Below are positions 61,431 to 64,000 of a stretch of 64,000 nt of DNA, in pieces; within the stretch, counting starts at the first letter, position 1, and the number at the start of each line of letters is the position of its first letter. The notes under the pieces were generated by a model that saw only the letters and a program-made list of their open reading frames with translations, did no database searches and was not told where the DNA came from. Location: the NCBI GenBank assembly GCA_902558885.1, contig CACEFQ010000006.1, positions 39,604-103,603 of the forward strand, in the 5' to 3' direction. Position numbers and translations under genes: made by a program. This DNA is from an uncultured SAR116 cluster alpha proteobacterium. GTDB lineage: Bacteria; Pseudomonadota; Alphaproteobacteria; Puniceispirillales; Marisalimonadaceae.

Positions 61431-63038
61431 ATGAATAATAATAAAGAAAATTTTTTTACAAAAGATATTAAAATCAAGAGAGCTCTAATTTCAGTAACGG
61501 ATAAACGTGATCTTGAAAAAACAGCCAGAGTCTTAGTAAAAAATAAAATAGAAATTCTCTCCACAGGAGGAACTGCTAAATATCTTAAACAAAATTCTAT
61601 TCCTGTAAAAGAAGTATCTGATCAAACAAACTTTCCTGAAATTTTAGATGGAAGAGTTAAAACCTTAAATCCTAAAATACATGGTGGAATTCTTTTTAGA
61701 AGAGACAATCCTTCACACTTAGAACAAATACAGAAACATGATATTTACGAAATAGATCTCTTGATTATTAATTTATATAAATTTAGAGAAACATTACAAA
61801 AAACATCTAAAAACAGAGATATAATAGAAAATATTGATATTGGTGGACCTGCAATGATTAGAGCTGGAGCAAAAAATCATGAATTTGTGACAGTTGTTAC
61901 AGACCCCAATGATTATCCAGAACTTATTTCACAAATTGATAATAATGGAAAAATTAAATATTCACATAGAAAATACCTTGCCGCAAAGGCATTTAGATTA
62001 ACTAACGAATATGATAACGATATTTCAGATTGGTTAGAAGATAAAGATAAAAACTCATCAACTTTTTCTGAAAATTTATCAATTCATTTAAATAAGTCAT
62101 TTGAAATGAGATACGGCGAAAACCCACATCAAAAAGCTGCACTTTATAAAACATCTGATAAAAGAAAGGGAATTACAAATAGTAAAAAACTTCAAGGCAA
62201 AGAACTTTCGTATAATAATGTAAATGACGCGGACGCTGCATTTGAGCTAATATGTGAATTCAAAAAACCTGCTGTAGCTATAATTAAACATGCTAACCCT
62301 TGTGGAGTAGCTGAAAACAATCATCTTAACTCTGCTTGGGAGAAGGCACTTCAAACTGATCCTGTAAGTGCTTTTGGTGGTATAGTTGCTCTAAATAGAG
62401 AATTAACAAAAGATTTAGCACTTAAAATGAAATCACTTTTTTTAGAAGTTATTATTGCTCCGAGTGTGGACAAAGAAGTTTTAAAGATTTTTGCTGATAA
62501 GCCTAATGTTAGGATTTTGGAATCTGGACCATTACCATCATCAGAGGATAAAGGTTTATTATTAAAATCTATTTCTGGTGGAATATTAGTGCAATCACGT
62601 GACTATAAAGTCTTAAACAGTGATGATATAAAAATAGTAACAAAAAGGAAACCAACAAAAAGAGAAATTAATGATCTGTTGTTTGCATGGAAAGTTGCAA
62701 AACATACAAAATCAAATGCTATTGTTTATGCAAAAAATTTACAAACGGTTGGTATTGGAGCTGGCCAAATGAGTAGAATTGATTCCACTTCAATAGCTAA
62801 CGAAAAGGCAAAAAAAGCGTCCAATTTAGCTAACTTCGAAACATCAATGGCTGACAAATCCGTTGTGGCTAGTGATGCTTTTTTCCCATTTGCTGACGGT
62901 TTAATTGCTGCAGCTAACGCTGGTATAACTGCTGTTATTCAGCCAGGTGGTTCTATCCGTGATAAAGAAGTGATTGCTGCAGCTGATGAAAGAAATATTG
63001 CAATGATTTTCACATCAATTAGACATTTTAGACATTAA
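61431..63038 (+). CDS. purH: Bifunctional AICAR transformylase / IMP cyclohydrolase
   Basis: A 535-aa enzyme for the last two purine-synthesis steps. The N-terminal IMP cyclohydrolase domain (about 1-200) has RALISVTDKRDLEKTARVL, STGGTAKYLK and the DGRVKTLNPKIHGGILFRR motif (core GRVKTLNPKIHGG). The AICAR transformylase domain has KHANPCGVAENN, SAFGGIVALNRE, and at the end DAFFPFADGLIAAANAGIT and RHFRH. Length is standard. Its last four bases overlap the convergent mutY. Confidence 0.97.
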   Translation: MNNNKENFFTKDIKIKRALISVTDKRDLEKTARVLVKNKIEILSTGGTAKYLKQNSIPVKEVSDQTNFPEILDGRVKTLNPKIHGGILFRRDNPSHLEQIQKHDIYEIDLLIINLYKFRETLQKTSKNRDIIENIDIGGPAMIRAGAKNHEFVTVVTDPNDYPELISQIDNNGKIKYSHRKYLAAKAFRLTNEYDNDISDWLEDKDKNSSTFSENLSIHLNKSFEMRYGENPHQKAALYKTSDKRKGITNSKKLQGKELSYNNVNDADAAFELICEFKKPAVAIIKHANPCGVAENNHLNSAWEKALQTDPVSAFGGIVALNRELTKDLALKMKSLFLEVIIAPSVDKEVLKIFADKPNVRILESGPLPSSEDKGLLLKSISGGILVQSRDYKVLNSDDIKIVTKRKPTKREINDLLFAWKVAKHTKSNAIVYAKNLQTVGIGAGQMSRIDSTSIANEKAKKASNLANFETSMADKSVVASDAFFPFADGLIAAANAGITAVIQPGGSIRDKEVIAAADERNIAMIFTSIRHFRH

Positions 63039-64000
63039 AGATTAAGTTTCTCATCCTTTCTTAAAGAATTCAAAATTTTTTTTATTAAACTTGGAAGAGC
63101 TAAATCATTCATATTCTTTTTTTGGACAAATCTGTAAGAACTTTTGCCTAAGTCATTTAGTAGTTTATTTTCATCATTTATTGTAGCGATAGCAACAGAA
63201 CAATTAAGTTTAAAATGAGTAAAAACGTGTGTCAAATTCTGATCTAGCATCTTCCATTTGATACCTAAAAAACTATATTTTTTTTGGTTTAACTTTGGAG
63301 ATGCTTTAAATCTATTACTATCTTCATACCAACCTATCGAAGGTAGCACATCCATGTTCGCTAAAAGTCCACTGCTCTTATTTGTTTCAAATAAAACAGC
63401 ATCATCTTGATTCTTTACATAGAAAAATAATCCATATCGCTCTTCTTTTTCTTTTTTGGGAAGCTTTACAGGAAATTGTTTAGCACGAGTTGTACCTCCA
63501 ACGTCACACATTGTTAATAAAGGACACATTGAACATCTTGGTGACTTGGGAATGCAAATTAATGAACCCAAATCCATTAAGGCTTGAGCATAATCTCCAT
63601 GTCTATGATCAGGAAGATGTTTTTCTGCAATTCTTTTGATAAAACTCTTTGATTTCTCTATAGGTTCTTCAACTGCATAAAATCTTGAAAAAATTCTTTC
63701 AACATTTCCATCTACAACATTTGATTTTCTATTAAAAGCTATAGACATAATAGCTGAAGCAGTATATTCGCCTACTCCAGGAAGAGAAATTAATGAATTT
63801 TTATTTGATGGGAAAAAACCAGCATATTTACTACTAATTATTTTTGCTGTTTCATGTAGATTTTTAGCTCTACTGTAATAACCTAAGCCTGCCCAAAATG
63901 AATTGATCTCATGTAGCTCTGCTCTGGCGAGGGCTCTAATGTCAGGCCATTTTTCTACAAATTTTAAAAAATATGGTATAACTGTTTTTACAACAGTTTG
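63035..64000 (-). CDS. mutY: A/G-specific adenine glycosylase MutY, 5'-truncated by the window edge
   Basis: The frame is open to the right edge, so 321 C-terminal residues are visible and the first few dozen are missing. QTVVKTVIPYFLKFVEKWPD begins it, followed by FWAGLGYYSRAKNL, the helix-hairpin-helix LPGVGEYTASAIM and the catalytic Asp in SNVVDGNVERIF. A 4Fe-4S loop has cysteines spaced C-x6-C-x2-C-x5-C (CIPKSPRCSMCPLLTMC). The C-terminal NUDIX-like domain that senses 8-oxoguanine follows, with FTHFKLNCSVAIA near its end. It removes adenine mispaired with 8-oxoG. An ATG at 63748 is internal. Confidence 0.95.
   Translation of the reverse strand, partial: QTVVKTVIPYFLKFVEKWPDIRALARAELHEINSFWAGLGYYSRAKNLHETAKIISSKYAGFFPSNKNSLISLPGVGEYTASAIMSIAFNRKSNVVDGNVERIFSRFYAVEEPIEKSKSFIKRIAEKHLPDHRHGDYAQALMDLGSLICIPKSPRCSMCPLLTMCDVGGTTRAKQFPVKLPKKEKEERYGLFFYVKNQDDAVLFETNKSSGLLANMDVLPSIGWYEDSNRFKASPKLNQKKYSFLGIKWKMLDQNLTHVFTHFKLNCSVAIATINDENKLLNDLGKSSYRFVQKKNMNDLALPSLIKKILNSLRKDEKLNL

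Noticed and set aside
1..64000. tRNA/rRNA genes, CRISPR arrays, insertion sequences, prophage, attachment sites
   Set aside because: Intergenic gaps are mostly too short and I saw no cloverleaf-like sequence, no regularly spaced repeats, and no transposase, integrase or phage structural gene.

Overview
This is a 64-kb piece of a bacterial chromosome that is strikingly A+T-rich, with short intergenic gaps, many overlapping or abutting genes and no visible tRNA, rRNA, CRISPR array, prophage or insertion sequence. Gene content and order point to an alphaproteobacterium with a compact genome, probably of the marine low-GC kind (SAR116, HIMB59 or SAR11-like; the sequence alone does not settle which). 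The clues are: the neighbourhoods rne/M48/DsbA, helicase-S4-fdxA-carD, xseB-ispA-dxs-tlyA, mlaD-DUF2155-aat and DUF1674/rsmB-heparinase-purH; a class II NrdJ; and a LexA site of the alphaproteobacterial direct-repeat form GTTC-N7-GTTC in front of umuDC.

Layout. 1-9.3 kb: a truncated amidase diverges from rne, an M48 protease, a DsbA-like protein, aroQ, accB-accC and aat; DUF2155 and mlaD lie opposite. 9.3-13.8 kb: a 404-bp control region with paired NrdR-like boxes and two perfect DnaA boxes, then nrdJ and a RidA protein. 13.8-22.7 kb: a FemAB-like protein, clpA-clpS, a SPOR-containing D,D-carboxypeptidase, SOS-controlled umuDC, a small membrane protein and an M20 amidohydrolase. 22.8-31.4 kb: an MFS transporter, pdxH, a glycine-zipper protein, fabI, aroC, and the isoprenoid block tlyA, dxs, ispA, xseB. 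31.4-36.5 kb: pip, carD, fdxA, an S4 protein and a Suv3-like helicase. 36.7-42.9 kb: the accessory-looking part, with an atypical SDR plus a ThDP enzyme, a two-gene surface module (passenger-less inverse-autotransporter barrel plus a secreted partner), and a dehydrogenase plus CoA-transferase pair. 43.1-50.0 kb: the complete System I cytochrome c maturation set ccmABCDEFGHI, including a short ccmD. 50-64 kb: yciB, dusA, metY, a PCu(A)C copper chaperone, pgi, an oxalyl-CoA-synthetase-like ligase, a ketopantoate-reductase-like protein, DUF1491 and DUF1674 proteins, rsmB, a heparinase-II/III-like protein, purH and a truncated mutY.

How the genes work together. Most of the window is core metabolism and information processing: fatty-acid synthesis (accBC, fabI), the shikimate pathway (aroQ, aroC), MEP isoprenoids (dxs, ispA), RNA decay and modification (rne, tlyA, rsmB, dusA), protein quality control (clpAS, aat as N-end-rule partners), cytochrome c biogenesis and envelope maintenance. 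The least explained parts are the barrel/secreted-protein pair at 39.1-40.8 kb, the SDR/ThDP pair, and the dual NrdR/DnaA control region of nrdJ. Several genes appear to use TTG starts backed by good Shine-Dalgarno sequences. Because the DNA is so A+T-rich, promoter and hairpin calls carry lower confidence than the gene calls.
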